The notes: a model not told the origin generated them from the sequence alone. 64,000 nucleotides of DNA from Ruoffia halotolerans (GCF_014049385.1 NZ_JACAOA010000008.1:27319-91318); one strand, 5' to 3'. Counted from the first letter of the stretch, positions 1 to 9,909 are shown. Numbers and translations: made by a program.

Positions 1-673
1 AAGGTAAACCTAAAGAATAATTATCAAACCCTTTGTCTAACCATAATAGGTTGTCATCTGAGAATACTTCATCAGTATAGTATCCAACAACTTCATCAGG
101 ATTTTCAGTTGCAATCCATGGGTCATCATCGTCTGTTATGGGCTTATTCTCTTCCTCATCCCACATAATAGCATAAACGTAATGCCCGTCTTCTGTCATT
201 TGGTTATAGAAGGCATCATCAATTTCAATGATTTCAGGATCTACTTCAATAGCGTCATCCATCGATTGCCCCTCTTCCCAAATGTATAATTTTGCATTCT
301 CATCTGAATCGGTTGTATGCCATTGGAAATGCATAGATGTCGAAGGGTCATCGGTTAAGTTTGTTGTAATTCTGTTTGGTGAATTATTTACAGGTGTTTC
401 CGGATTAGCAGGGTTTTCTTGAGTAACTTCTGCAGTTTCTCCACCAATCGTTACTGCTGTAATATTACCTTCATCGTCAAATTCAATACCGTCATTTGAC
501 GTAATTGCTTCTTCAGAATATGCCTCATCATTCGCACGTTCCTCATTAGCGATATGTGTATCTTCAGTGATTGAACCTGTGGTTGTTTCTTGTGCGTGAA
601 CATTAAATCCAACGCTTGATAACATAGTTGTTGCCAGTAAAGCAGACAAGACCATTTTTTTCAAAGATTTCAT
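1..673 (-). CDS. Secreted purple-acid-phosphatase-like metallophosphoesterase, 5' part
   Basis: The frame is open from 673 down to the window edge, so only the first 224 residues are present. The start at 673 has AAGGAG seven bases upstream; an ATG at 679 in the same frame sits too close to it. The product begins with a Sec signal peptide (MKSLKK, a hydrophobic stretch, then VHA before QETTT, about residue 27). An acidic linker follows, then a segment containing ITTNLTDDPSTSMHFQWHTT, which resembles the fibronectin-like N-terminal domain of purple acid phosphatases; the catalytic domain would lie outside the window. The likely role is release of phosphate from extracellular phosphoesters. Regulation by phosphate starvation is supported by the Pho box upstream. 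The family call is moderate because no metal-binding motif is visible. Confidence 0.6.
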   Translation of the reverse strand, partial: MKSLKKMVLSALLATTMLSSVGFNVHAQETTTGSITEDTHIANEERANDEAYSEEAITSNDGIEFDDEGNITAVTIGGETAEVTQENPANPETPVNNSPNRITTNLTDDPSTSMHFQWHTTDSDENAKLYIWEEGQSMDDAIEVDPEIIEIDDAFYNQMTEDGHYVYAIMWDEEENKPITDDDDPWIATENPDEVVGYYTDEVFSDDNLLWLDKGFDNYSLGLP

Positions 674-713
674 TTTCATTCTCCTTATACAATTTTTGTT
701 ATTTACATCACTA

Positions 714-767
714 ATTATACGATAGAAGTGTAAATTTCCTGTAAATATCGTGTAAATTAGATGTAAA
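714..767 (-). promoter_or_regulatory. Pho box (four TTTACA repeats) and -10 of the phosphatase gene
   Basis: Read on the minus strand, TTTACA occurs at 767-762, 756-751, 745-740 and 734-729. The four copies are identical and exactly 11 bp apart. A -10 hexamer TATAAT lies at 719-714, nine bases past the last repeat, with no good -35. This matches PhoP-activated promoters of Firmicutes (TT(A/T)ACA-type repeats every 11 bp, ending near -22). PhoP binding is inferred from family knowledge. Confidence 0.85.
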
Positions 768-817
768 GATGAAAAAATGAAGTAACTTTGTTCTACCATG
801 CAATGTTAAAAGGATTT

Positions 818-826
818 TGTTATAAT
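818..826 (+). promoter_or_regulatory. Extended -10 promoter for phoH operon
   Basis: TGT followed by TATAAT (821-826) is an extended -10 element about 80 bases before the phoH start. No convincing -35 is seen. It faces away from the Pho-boxed promoter. Confidence 0.5.
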
Positions 827-905
827 TAGGTACTAAAGTTCATTTTTTTATGTATTTATGGTAATCTTATTTTAATTAAAGACAATGATAAAAGGAGCGT
901 ATTAT

Positions 906-1865
906 TTGAGCGGAGCAGATGCATTTTCACAACAAGTTATTGTATCAAACCAAGATTGGTTATTAGCGATACTAGGGACACATGATAAGTATGTTCGATT
1001 ACTCGAAGAGAACTTTGATATTCAGGTTAGTAATCGTGGCGAAGTTATAACAATATCAGGAAAAGAAGAAGATGTTGAGATGACACGAGCAATCATGTTG
1101 AATTTAGTTGAGCTTTTAGAAAGAGGGATTACCCCTCGAACGATGGATATCATTACTGCTGCTAAGATGGCAAAAAATGGAACCATTGAATATTTCATTA
1201 ACCTATTTGAAGAAGTCATCGGTCGAGCATATGACGGAACAGCGATTCGTGCGAAAAATTTTGGACAACTACAATATGTCAGAGCAGTTGAAACTCACGA
1301 TGTGGTGTTTGGAATCGGGCCAGCAGGTACAGGGAAAACTTTCTTAGCGGTTGTATTAGCAGTTCAAGCTATGAGAGAAGGCCGTGTTAAAAAAATCATC
1401 TTAACGCGTCCTGCCGTAGAAGCCGGAGAGAGCCTTGGATTTTTACCAGGCGACTTGAAAGAAAAAGTAGATCCATATCTGAGACCTGTTTACGATGCAC
1501 TTTATACTATTTTTGGGATGGAACATACAAATCGTTTGATGGAAAGAGGTATTATTGAAATTGCACCTTTAGCATATATGCGTGGTCGTACATTAGATGA
1601 CGCTTTTGTTATCTTAGATGAAGCTCAAAATACAACCATTGCACAAATGAAGATGTTCTTAACACGACTTGGCTTTGGCTCTAAGATGATTATTAACGGA
1701 GATCAGACTCAAATTGACTTACCAAAAGGTGTTAAATCAGGCTTAATTGATGCTGAGAGAAAATTAAATAAAATAAATAAAATTAAATTTAATTACTTTG
1801 ATGAATTTGATGTTGTACGCCATCCAGTTGTAGCGGATATTATTAGAGCTTATTCTGAAGATTAA
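906..1865 (+). CDS. phoH: PhoH family ATPase
   Basis: This is a PhoH-like P-loop ATPase of 319 residues, a conserved Firmicutes protein linked to RNA metabolism whose exact role is unsettled. The Walker A motif GPAGTGKT lies about residues 138-145, and the Walker B region reads VILDEAQN. I place the start at TTG 906, because AAAGGAG at 891-897 is eight bases before it. The ATG at 885 lies upstream of this site and has no ribosome-binding site of its own. It is the first gene of the cluster with pgpH, ybeY, dgkA, era and recO. Despite the name, the Pho box nearby points the other way, so phosphate control of this gene is not supported. Confidence 0.9.
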   Translation: MSGADAFSQQVIVSNQDWLLAILGTHDKYVRLLEENFDIQVSNRGEVITISGKEEDVEMTRAIMLNLVELLERGITPRTMDIITAAKMAKNGTIEYFINLFEEVIGRAYDGTAIRAKNFGQLQYVRAVETHDVVFGIGPAGTGKTFLAVVLAVQAMREGRVKKIILTRPAVEAGESLGFLPGDLKEKVDPYLRPVYDALYTIFGMEHTNRLMERGIIEIAPLAYMRGRTLDDAFVILDEAQNTTIAQMKMFLTRLGFGSKMIINGDQTQIDLPKGVKSGLIDAERKLNKINKIKFNYFDEFDVVRHPVVADIIRAYSED

Positions 1866-1888
1866 TTTTATATAGAGGGGGGAGTAAA

Positions 1889-4111
1889 ATGAACCAGCAA
1901 CTACGGAAACTACAGACGGTTTTAGGCACATTATTCATCCCTCTAATTATTTTGCTTATGTCTGTGTTGATATTTTTTATAGGTTTTACAGATGTGCAAC
2001 CTGAACAATATAATTTTCGTATCAACCAAGTTGCGGAGGAAACAGTTCAAGCTCCTGTAACGATAGAAGATACTGAACAGACTAAGATTAATATGGAACG
2101 TGCACGTTCAAGCGTGCCAGACGCATATGTTTTTCAGCCTGCTATTCTTGATCAACAAGTGGAGCAGGCTGAAGAGTTTTTTAATTTAATTTATTCTATT
2201 AGAGAGAATGAATACTCAACTGTTGACATTAATGAGATGTTTGAAGATTATGTATCAAGTGATCTGATGGATATTAAATCGATAGATAGTCAACGAGCTG
2301 AGACACAATCTGTTCCTTTTGGACAATTAGAAGCCACGGAACAGCTTGTTGTTTATAACCAAGCAATCTTAGCGAGTGAGAGTGATTCGGTCGAAGAATT
2401 AGATGAATCGTTATCAGTGGAATCTATTACTAGACTGTTAACAGTAAATAATGAAGCTTTAAATCAATTGCAACAACAAATCAATGATTTACTTGCGAGT
2501 GTTTTAAGTAGTGAAATTGAATCGACTGATTTAAATCAAATTTTATCAGATGTGAATCAATATATTAGTGAATTGGATATAGACTCTGAAAATAAGGGCA
2601 TTATCAGCGAATTAATGCAAGAATTGGTTGTACCAACTGTAGTTTATAGTGAAAGTGAGACAGAAAAGCGTCGTGCAGAAGCAGAGAATGCTATTCAACC
2701 GAGCTATATCTTACAAGGGCAAATAATCGTTCAAGAAGGACACATTATTAACCAAACGACTTACAGACAATTAGATTTGCTTGGTTATCTAGATCGCGAG
2801 TCTAACAATGATTTATTAATTGCTTTTGCAGCAGTTATTATCATTCATGCAATCGCACTTGTTTACTATGTTGTAAAAGAGAAAGAAAATGCGCTATTGG
2901 ACATTGAATTGGGCACACAAATCCTGGGTTATGGCTTACTCTTTACAGTAAGTTTTCTAGTCTTGAGAGTGTTGCATATATTGCAATTGAATGGGATTGA
3001 TTACGCCATGTTATTTCTTCCAATCTATGTGATCCCAATGTTGTTAAGACCAAGGACCAATATAAGATTAACCTTATTCTTTATGGGCTTTTTCAATTTA
3101 TTTGCATTATTTATTTCTCATGATGGCGATAGTATGACTGTGACCTTTATGATAACAAGTTTTTATTTCTTTAGTTCTTTAATTTCATTAAGTTATCAAT
3201 TACTAATTAAGAATAACATCTCATTAAGGTACGGCTTCTTATATGCATTGGTCTTGCATGCTGTATTTGTGATGCCGATAGTGTTGATGACGAACGTTTC
3301 GTTAGTAACTGAAAATTCAGTTGTTATATTATCGTTTATATTATTTAATTTACTGATAGCCTTTGGTATTTATTTCTTCATTGAACCATATTGGCATAAA
3401 CTTTTAAGCAGTAAAGCACCATTAACTTTAAACCAACTAGCGAATTTAACTCATCCGCTATTGAAAAGTATTGTAGAGAAAGCACCAGGCTCTTATCACC
3501 ATAGTATGATGGTAGCGAATATTTCAGCGAATGCTGCGGATGCTATCGGAGCAGATTCATTATTAGTAAGAATTGCATCGTATTACCATGATATTGGAAA
3601 GGTAAATCATCCATTGTTTTTCGTTGAGAATTTATCTGAAGGAATGGAGTCTCCACATTCAATGGTGACGGCTGAAGAGAGTGCTGCCATTATTATTGGG
3701 CATGTCACTGAAGGAGAAAAGATCTTACGAGAATATGATATGCCAGAAAGTGTTATCGATATTTGTATGCAACACCACGGAACCACTTTAGTAAGGTATT
3801 TTTATCATCAGGCTAAACAAACAAACAATCATGTGGACGAGGAAAAGTTCCGCTATCCTGGACCTAAGCCTCAAAGCAAAGAGGCAATGATTATCATGAT
3901 TGCTGATTCAGTTGAAGCTGCTTCTAGAACAGTTAAAGAACATACGCAAACAGCATTTGAAAAATTAGTTGATAGTATTATTAATGGGAAATTGGCCGAA
4001 GGACAATTTGAAGAGTGTCATATGACAGTTACTGAATTAGAAAAAGTTAAAAAATCAATTGTACAAACTATAGCAAGTACATTTCATACTCGGGTGGAGT
4101 ATCCAGATTAA
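1889..4111 (+). CDS. pgpH: PgpH/YqfF family HD-domain membrane phosphodiesterase
   Basis: The 740-residue protein has the 7TMR-HD architecture. An N-terminal membrane anchor (about residues 11-33) is followed by a long extracellular domain to about residue 305. Seven or so membrane helices run to about residue 500, and a cytoplasmic HD domain ends the protein. The HD motif is seen as YYHDIGK near residue 565, with HHS upstream and MQHHGTT downstream. Characterised members (Listeria PgpH) hydrolyse cyclic di-AMP, and this is the inferred role. A strong AGGGGGGAG site precedes the ATG. It lies between phoH and ybeY, the standard order in Bacilli. Confidence 0.9.
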   Translation: MNQQLRKLQTVLGTLFIPLIILLMSVLIFFIGFTDVQPEQYNFRINQVAEETVQAPVTIEDTEQTKINMERARSSVPDAYVFQPAILDQQVEQAEEFFNLIYSIRENEYSTVDINEMFEDYVSSDLMDIKSIDSQRAETQSVPFGQLEATEQLVVYNQAILASESDSVEELDESLSVESITRLLTVNNEALNQLQQQINDLLASVLSSEIESTDLNQILSDVNQYISELDIDSENKGIISELMQELVVPTVVYSESETEKRRAEAENAIQPSYILQGQIIVQEGHIINQTTYRQLDLLGYLDRESNNDLLIAFAAVIIIHAIALVYYVVKEKENALLDIELGTQILGYGLLFTVSFLVLRVLHILQLNGIDYAMLFLPIYVIPMLLRPRTNIRLTLFFMGFFNLFALFISHDGDSMTVTFMITSFYFFSSLISLSYQLLIKNNISLRYGFLYALVLHAVFVMPIVLMTNVSLVTENSVVILSFILFNLLIAFGIYFFIEPYWHKLLSSKAPLTLNQLANLTHPLLKSIVEKAPGSYHHSMMVANISANAADAIGADSLLVRIASYYHDIGKVNHPLFFVENLSEGMESPHSMVTAEESAAIIIGHVTEGEKILREYDMPESVIDICMQHHGTTLVRYFYHQAKQTNNHVDEEKFRYPGPKPQSKEAMIIMIADSVEAASRTVKEHTQTAFEKLVDSIINGKLAEGQFEECHMTVTELEKVKKSIVQTIASTFHTRVEYPD

Positions 4112-4128
4112 AAAGTGGAGGACAACTT

Positions 4129-4626
4129 ATGATTATAGATTTAATAGATGAAGATGGGTTACTAACTGAAGAACATACAGAGATGTTAAACCACATTATT
4201 AACCAAACAGCTCACAAACTTGGATTAGGCGAAGGTATCGAAGTCGATATCTCAATCGTATCAAATGATATTATTCATGAATTGAATAAAGAGTATCGTG
4301 GTATTGATCGACCAACGGATGTATTAAGTTTTGCTTTAGAGGAAGACGTAGATGAGGCACCGAAATTCAACTTTGATTCATTTTCTGATATTGAAGGTGG
4401 CAATGATGTGTCTAAACACTTAGGAGATATTATTATTTCTTTTGAAAAAACTGTAGAGCAGGCTGAAGATTATGGACATTCAGTCGAAAGAGAATTAGCA
4501 TTCTTAGCTGTCCATGGCTTCTTACATTTGAATGGGTATGACCATCAAACTGAAGCTGACGAAAAAGAAATGTTCTCGTTACAAGAAGAGGTGCTAGAAG
4601 AAAATGGCTTTTCACGAGGGCAATAA
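4129..4626 (+). CDS. ybeY: Endoribonuclease YbeY (rRNA maturation factor)
   Basis: YbeY is a metal-dependent single-strand endoribonuclease acting in 16S rRNA 3' maturation and ribosome quality control. The diagnostic zinc motif H-G-x-L-H-L-x-G-Y-D-H is complete (HGFLHLNGYDH, about residues 129-139). Length (165 residues) is normal. GTGGAGG lies just before the ATG. The last 23 bases overlap the start of dgkA in another frame, which suggests translational coupling. Confidence 0.95.
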   Translation: MIIDLIDEDGLLTEEHTEMLNHIINQTAHKLGLGEGIEVDISIVSNDIIHELNKEYRGIDRPTDVLSFALEEDVDEAPKFNFDSFSDIEGGNDVSKHLGDIIISFEKTVEQAEDYGHSVERELAFLAVHGFLHLNGYDHQTEADEKEMFSLQEEVLEENGFSRGQ

Positions 4627-4990
4627 CAAATTTACAAAATCTGTTTATCATGCAGTTCAAGGGATTATTGAGACTGTAAAAGTTGAAAGAAATATTAAAA
4701 TCCATATGATTATTACAGCTCTAGTTATCATTGCAGGATTTCTATTCAAGATTAATTTAGTTGAGTGGTTGAGTATCGTTATTTGCATTGGCTTAGTCAT
4801 CGGTATGGAATTATTGAATACTTCCATTGAACATACAGTTGATTTAGCGTGTCAAAAGGAGTACCATCAACTAGCCAAAAAAGCAAAAGATGCATCCGCT
4901 GGTGCAGTATTAGTGGTTGCAACCATGTCGGTTGTTATTGGAATGATTATATTTATACCAAAAATTTGGAAGTTAATATTTATTAATTAA
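4604..4990 (+). CDS. dgkA: Undecaprenol/diacylglycerol kinase family protein
   Basis: This small integral membrane kinase has 128 residues and three predicted membrane helices. The family signature appears in the central part as E-L-L-N-T-S-I-E-H-T-V-D. In Gram-positive bacteria this family phosphorylates undecaprenol, supplying lipid carrier for peptidoglycan and other envelope polymers. The gene starts inside the end of ybeY (23-base overlap) and ends nine bases before era, so it is a member of the same transcript. Confidence 0.9.
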   Translation: MAFHEGNNKFTKSVYHAVQGIIETVKVERNIKIHMIITALVIIAGFLFKINLVEWLSIVICIGLVIGMELLNTSIEHTVDLACQKEYHQLAKKAKDASAGAVLVVATMSVVIGMIIFIPKIWKLIFIN

Positions 4991-4999
4991 GGAGTGTTT

Positions 5000-5905
5000 A
5001 TGGAAAATAAAAAATTTAAATCAGGTTTTATTACCATTATTGGTAGACCAAATGTAGGGAAATCAACTTTATTAAACCGTTTTGTAGGACAAAAAGTAGC
5101 CATTATGTCTGACAAGGCACAAACAACACGTAATCGAATTCAAGGGGTCGTTACTGATGAAGAGAGTCAAATCGTCTTCATTGATACACCAGGAGTTCAT
5201 AAACCGAAACATGCTTTAGGTGACTTTATGTTGAATGCAGCATACAGCGCACTTAAAGGGGTAGATGGAATCTTAGTAGTTGTGAATGCATCTGAAAAAA
5301 TCGGACCTGGTGACCGTCTTGTAATTGAAAGAGTGAAACAAGCAAACATTCCTGTGTTCTTAGTTATTAATAAGATTGACTTAGTAACACCAGACGAATT
5401 ATTACCAATCATTGACACTTACCGTCAAGAACATGATTTTGATGAAATCTACCCAATTAGTGCCACAGAAGGTAATAACGTTGATGCACTAATCCAAGGA
5501 ATTAAAGAAATTATTCCAGAAGGACCTCAATACTATCCAGCTGACCAAGTGATGGATCATCCAGAATACTTTATTGTCGCTGAATTTATTCGTGAGAAAA
5601 TATTAGAATTAACACGCGAAGAAATTCCGCATTCGGTTGCGGTTCAAGTTGAGAGCATGAGACGAAACGAAGATGATAAGATTGAGATTCAAGCAGCCAT
5701 TATTGTAGAGCGCAGTTCTCAAAAAGGAATTATTATCGGAGCCCAAGGATCAATGATTAAAAAAATTGGACAACGGGCTCGTCGAGATATTGAAATTCTA
5801 TTAGGAGATAAAGTTTATCTTGATTTATGGGTGAAAGTTCAAAAGAATTGGCGCGATCGTCGTACTCAATTGAATGACTTTGGTTATCGACCTGACAATT
5901 ATTAA
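5000..5905 (+). CDS. era: GTPase Era
   Basis: Era is a GTPase that binds 16S rRNA and helps assemble the 30S subunit. The G1 motif GRPNVGKS is at residues 15-22, the G3 motif DTPG and G4 motif NKID follow, and a C-terminal KH domain includes [17 protein letters not shown] at 4989-4994 is five bases before the ATG at 5000. The in-frame GTG at 4994 overlaps that site and is rejected. The protein is 301 residues, normal for Era. Confidence 0.96.
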   Translation: MENKKFKSGFITIIGRPNVGKSTLLNRFVGQKVAIMSDKAQTTRNRIQGVVTDEESQIVFIDTPGVHKPKHALGDFMLNAAYSALKGVDGILVVVNASEKIGPGDRLVIERVKQANIPVFLVINKIDLVTPDELLPIIDTYRQEHDFDEIYPISATEGNNVDALIQGIKEIIPEGPQYYPADQVMDHPEYFIVAEFIREKILELTREEIPHSVAVQVESMRRNEDDKIEIQAAIIVERSSQKGIIIGAQGSMIKKIGQRARRDIEILLGDKVYLDLWVKVQKNWRDRRTQLNDFGYRPDNY

Positions 5906-5922
5906 ATGATAGAGGTGATTAG

Positions 5923-6711
5923 TTGAATGAACGGTTCGAAGGGATTGTTTTGTTTCAGAGAAAGCATCGGGAACATGATGCGCTCGTAAAGATTTTTACA
6001 AAAGATTATGGAACGAAAATGTTCTTTGTAAGAGGCTTACAAAAACCTAATCATCACTTAACTAGTCAACTAATACCGCTCACAGTGAACCACTATATTG
6101 GCAACATTAACGAAGAAGGCTTATCTTTTCTAAAAGAAGCGAATACGATTGAAATTCATCGAGAAATTCAAACGGACTATATGAAACAAGCATATTCAAG
6201 TTATGTGACTCAATTAGTCGATGCAGCGATTAATGATAATACACCAGACCAGGCATTATACGAGATGCTAAAGAAAGCATTAGAATTAATTAATAGTGAC
6301 GTATCTTATGAGGCGATTACGATTAGCATGGAGATTAAGTTACTAAGATACTTTGGTTTTGATATACATTTTGATCGTTGTCGCATCTGTGGGACAACGG
6401 TACAGCCTTTTGATTTCAGTATGAAATTCCAAGGAGTCCTATGTCAGAAACACTTTCATGAAGATCCATTTCGTATGCATATAGCGCCAAAAGCAATGTT
6501 TATTGCAAGTCGGCTTGATTTAGCTAGTTTACATCAAATAAATAGTATTCAAGTCAGTCAAGTGACAATCCAAGAATTACGTCGATTAATGGATGAAATT
6601 TATAAAGAATTTGTCGGTATTAACTTGAAGAGCAAGAGTTATTTAAATAATTTGGATACATTAAGTGCTTCCATGAAAGATGTCATCAGAAAACGATACA
6701 AATCTGATTGA
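5923..6711 (+). CDS. recO: DNA repair protein RecO
   Basis: RecO is a recombination mediator that works with RecF and RecR to load RecA on SSB-coated gaps. The protein is 262 residues with an N-terminal OB-fold (MNERFEGIVLFQRK onward). A zinc-finger-like segment has C-R-I-C near residue 151 and a further cysteine in GVLCQKH. The start is TTG 5923, preceded by AGAGGTG at five bases; the nearby ATG at 5927 is out of frame. The glyQ promoter overlaps its stop codon. Confidence 0.93.
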   Translation: MNERFEGIVLFQRKHREHDALVKIFTKDYGTKMFFVRGLQKPNHHLTSQLIPLTVNHYIGNINEEGLSFLKEANTIEIHREIQTDYMKQAYSSYVTQLVDAAINDNTPDQALYEMLKKALELINSDVSYEAITISMEIKLLRYFGFDIHFDRCRICGTTVQPFDFSMKFQGVLCQKHFHEDPFRMHIAPKAMFIASRLDLASLHQINSIQVSQVTIQELRRLMDEIYKEFVGINLKSKSYLNNLDTLSASMKDVIRKRYKSD

Positions 6712-6736
6712 GAATTTGAGTGAATTGTAGTATGAT
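6708..6736 (+). promoter_or_regulatory. Promoter of glyQS T-box transcript
   Basis: TTGAGA (6708-6713) and TATGAT (6731-6736) are separated by exactly 17 bases. The -35 overlaps the recO stop codon. Transcription would start near 6742, giving a leader of about 220 bases. Confidence 0.75.
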
Positions 6737-6742
6737 GTTCTA

Positions 6743-6940
6743 TGTATTAAGGTGATTAAATAAGATAGTAAAGCGAGTCTAGGAGAGTGAAAGCTAGACC
6801 AAATCGAAGGCAACCTTAAAAGTTTTTTTAATTGAATCGTTTGATATAAGTGCAAGTTAACGCTTGAATTAGGGTGGAACCGCGAAGTTACTTCGTCCCT
6901 ATGATTTAGATTTTTATCTAATCATAGGGGCAGTTTTTTT
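6743..6940 (+). promoter_or_regulatory. Glycine T-box riboswitch with terminator/antiterminator
   Basis: The leader carries the T-box sequence AGGGTGGAACCGCG at 6871-6884. Stem I is closed by TTAAGGT (6747-6753) with ACCTTAA, and holds AGTA (specifier-loop side), GCGAG and a GTGAAAG distal loop between GTCTAG and CTAGAC. A GGC glycine codon in GAAGGCAACC on the 3' side is the likely specifier. The terminator stem CCCTATGATT/AATCATAGGG (6897-6930) is followed by a T run at 6934-6940. Uncharged tRNA-Gly should favour the antiterminator and read-through into glyQS. Confidence 0.93.
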
Positions 6941-6965
6941 ATTTTACAGAAAAGAGGAATTATCA

Positions 6966-7850
6966 ATGGCAAAGACAATTCAAGAAATGATATTAACATT
7001 ACAACAATATTGGGCAGAACAAGGGTGTTTAATTTTACAAAGTTATGACACTGAAAAAGGAGCAGGGACAATGAGCCCGTATACTTTCTTACGTGCAATC
7101 GGACCTGAGCCTTGGAATGCAGCGTATGTTGAACCATCAAGACGTCCAGCTGATGGACGTTATGGTGAGAACCCAAACCGTTTATATCAACATCATCAAT
7201 TCCAAGTTGTGATGAAACCATCTCCGACAAATATTCAAGAATTATACCTAGATAGCTTAGTGGCTTTAGGGATTGACCCACTTGCGCATGACATTCGTTT
7301 TGTTGAAGATAACTGGGAAAATCCATCGTTAGGCTGTGCAGGCTTAGGATGGGAAGTATGGATTGATGGAATGGAAATTACCCAATTTACTTACTTCCAA
7401 CAAGTAGGTGGTTTAAAAGTAGACCCAGTAACAAGTGAATTAACATATGGATTAGAGCGTTTAGCCATGTATATTCTAGATGTGGATAATGTTTATGACT
7501 TAGAATGGGCTCCGGGAGTGAAATATGGTGAAATTTTTAAACAACCTGAACGTGAACACTCGACTTACTCATTTGATTTAAGTAATACTGAAATGCTTTT
7601 CACACAATTTAATGCATTTGAAAAAGAAGCTATGAATTTAATTGATAATGGACTGTCACATCCAGCCTATGACTACATCTTAAAATGCTCACACACATTC
7701 AACTTACTTGATGCACGTGGAGTAATCTCTCAGTCAGACCGTGCTGGGTACTTAGGTAGAATTAGAAAGATGGCTCGCTCTGTTGCACAAGCATTTGTAA
7801 ATGAGCGTGAAGAACTTGGCTTCCCATTATTAAATAGAGACAAAGCGTAA
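6966..7850 (+). CDS. glyQ: Glycyl-tRNA synthetase alpha subunit
   Basis: This is the catalytic subunit of the tetrameric bacterial glycyl-tRNA synthetase, 294 residues. The N-terminal block [20 protein letters not shown] and the segment around [20 protein letters not shown] are characteristic. Expression is controlled by the T-box directly upstream. The gene is followed 13 bases later by glyS. AGAGGAA precedes the ATG. Confidence 0.97.
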   Translation: MAKTIQEMILTLQQYWAEQGCLILQSYDTEKGAGTMSPYTFLRAIGPEPWNAAYVEPSRRPADGRYGENPNRLYQHHQFQVVMKPSPTNIQELYLDSLVALGIDPLAHDIRFVEDNWENPSLGCAGLGWEVWIDGMEITQFTYFQQVGGLKVDPVTSELTYGLERLAMYILDVDNVYDLEWAPGVKYGEIFKQPEREHSTYSFDLSNTEMLFTQFNAFEKEAMNLIDNGLSHPAYDYILKCSHTFNLLDARGVISQSDRAGYLGRIRKMARSVAQAFVNEREELGFPLLNRDKA

Positions 7851-7863
7851 AGGAGCGATTGAC

Positions 7864-9909
7864 ATGACAAAAGATTATTTATTAGAAGTTGGTATGGAAG
7901 AAATACCTGCTCGTTTTTTAACTGAATTAAGTGACCAATTAAAAGATAAAGTTGAGCAGTTTTTAACTGATAACCGATTGACTTATGATGATGCAGTCGC
8001 TTATTCAACACCAAGACGCTTAGCTGTGATTGTTAAAGGAATTTCAGAACGTCAAGAAGACGTATCTGAGAAAGTTAAAGGACCTGCATTACGTATTGCA
8101 CAGGACGAAGAAGGTGAATGGAGTAAAGCAGCACAAGGCTTTGTTCGCGGACAAAAATTAACTGTCGATGACATCTTTGTTGAACAAATTAAAGATGAAG
8201 ACTATATCTTCGTTAATAAACATACAGAGGGCTTATCAGCTAAAGAGGTATTAGCGAATATGGCTGATGTATTAAACGCGATGACATTCCCAGTTAGCAT
8301 GACCTGGAATTCATTCAATAAAAGTTTTATCCGTCCAGTACATTGGATTGTGTCATTACTTGATGATGAAGTTGTTCCATTTAGCTTTATTAATATAGAA
8401 GCAGGAAATACATCAACTGGTCATCGTTTCCTAGGTGGTAAAACAGAAATTACGTCTCCTAATAATTATATAGAAAAATTAAGAGATGAGTTTGTGCTTG
8501 TTGATTCATCTGAAAGAAAAGATGTTATTATCAAACAAATTGGACAAATTGCTTCAGACAATCATTGGAATGTTCCAATGACTGAAGATTTATTAGATGA
8601 AGTGACTGCTTTAGTTGAATGGCCGACGGCCTTCTTTGGTCAATTCGAGGACGAGTATTTAGAAATCCCACAAATTGTATTAATCACTGCGATGAGAGAC
8701 CACCAAAGATATTTCTACGCTTTAGAAGAAGGAACTGATAGGTTATTACCTTATTTCATCTCAGTTCGTAATGGTGATGACAATCATATAGAGAATGTTA
8801 TTAAAGGAAATAAAAAAGTGTTGAAAGCACGTTTAGAAGATGCTTTATTCTTCTATAAAGAAGATATGACTCATGATTTAGCGTACTTCACTGAGAAATT
8901 AGGGTCGGTTAAAGAACACTTTAAACTTGGAACATTAGCAGAAAAGCAAAAACGCGTTGAACATATTGTTAATAAATTAGCTGAAACAATTAATGAACCC
9001 AAAGCTGGTTCTGTAGCAAGTGAAGCAGCTAAAATTTATAAATTTGATTTAATGACTCAAGTAGTTAATGAATTTGACGAATTACAAGGTCAAATGGGTG
9101 AAATTTATGCGAAAGAATTTGGAGTATCAGACGAAATTGCGCATACGATTAGCCAACAATATATGCCTACAAGTAGTGGGGGAGAATTACCAGGAACATT
9201 AGCTGGAGCAATGCTTGCTTTTGCTGATAAATTTGATACACTATTAAACTACTTTAACATCGGATTAATTCCAACAGGATCTAACGATCCTTATGCACTT
9301 CGCCGTCAAGCGATGGGAATGGTAGAAATTAGTGAGAAATATGATTGGAACTTTGACATGCAAGAATTTGTAAAAATTGTGATTAAAGATATGGTTGTCA
9401 CTGAAGAAGATTTGATTGACTCATTTATTGATTTTATTAAATTACGTATTCAACAATTTCTTGAGAAAGAAGCGATTGATTATGATATCATTCAAGCAGA
9501 GCTTAATGGACGTCATGCGAATGTGTATACAGGTGTTAATTTTGCTAGAGGCATTCAAAAACTTAAGAATGACTCACCAGAAGAATATCGTAATTTAGTT
9601 GAATCTTTAACACGTGTGGTGAATTTAGGCGTTAAAGAAAATTCAGATGGCTTATTCGAAGAAACGAAAGCTCAAACAGAATCAGAGCAAAAATTATTCG
9701 ATATGTTAAAAACAGATTTCTCTACGGAGCGAGAAAAAGCATTAGATATGTTCATTAAATTGTCTGATCCAATTGCCGATTACTTCAACAACAATATGGT
9801 TAATGACGATAATGAAGCAATAAGAGAAAACAGATTGAAAACAATGAAATTTATTACGGATAAAGTATTGAAATTTATAGACCCAAGAGAGTTAAATAGT
9901 AAGTTTTAG
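7864..9909 (+). CDS. glyS: Glycyl-tRNA synthetase beta subunit
   Basis: The beta subunit (681 residues) binds tRNA-Gly and is needed for charging. The N-terminus YLLEVGMEEIPARFL is the family signature, and the segment SNDPYALRRQAMG is typical of the HD-like domain. An AAAGGAG site precedes the ATG. It is co-transcribed with glyQ under T-box control. Confidence 0.97.
   Translation: MTKDYLLEVGMEEIPARFLTELSDQLKDKVEQFLTDNRLTYDDAVAYSTPRRLAVIVKGISERQEDVSEKVKGPALRIAQDEEGEWSKAAQGFVRGQKLTVDDIFVEQIKDEDYIFVNKHTEGLSAKEVLANMADVLNAMTFPVSMTWNSFNKSFIRPVHWIVSLLDDEVVPFSFINIEAGNTSTGHRFLGGKTEITSPNNYIEKLRDEFVLVDSSERKDVIIKQIGQIASDNHWNVPMTEDLLDEVTALVEWPTAFFGQFEDEYLEIPQIVLITAMRDHQRYFYALEEGTDRLLPYFISVRNGDDNHIENVIKGNKKVLKARLEDALFFYKEDMTHDLAYFTEKLGSVKEHFKLGTLAEKQKRVEHIVNKLAETINEPKAGSVASEAAKIYKFDLMTQVVNEFDELQGQMGEIYAKEFGVSDEIAHTISQQYMPTSSGGELPGTLAGAMLAFADKFDTLLNYFNIGLIPTGSNDPYALRRQAMGMVEISEKYDWNFDMQEFVKIVIKDMVVTEEDLIDSFIDFIKLRIQQFLEKEAIDYDIIQAELNGRHANVYTGVNFARGIQKLKNDSPEEYRNLVESLTRVVNLGVKENSDGLFEETKAQTESEQKLFDMLKTDFSTEREKALDMFIKLSDPIADYFNNNMVNDDNEAIRENRLKTMKFITDKVLKFIDPRELNSKF

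Noticed and set aside
885..905. ATG start for phoH at 885
   Set aside because: The strong ribosome-binding site AAAGGAG lies downstream of this codon, at 891-897, and fits the TTG at 906.
6922..7326. 134-codon minus-strand frame covering the glyQ start and T-box terminator
   Set aside because: It crosses a riboswitch terminator and a conserved gene start and has no recognisable domain.
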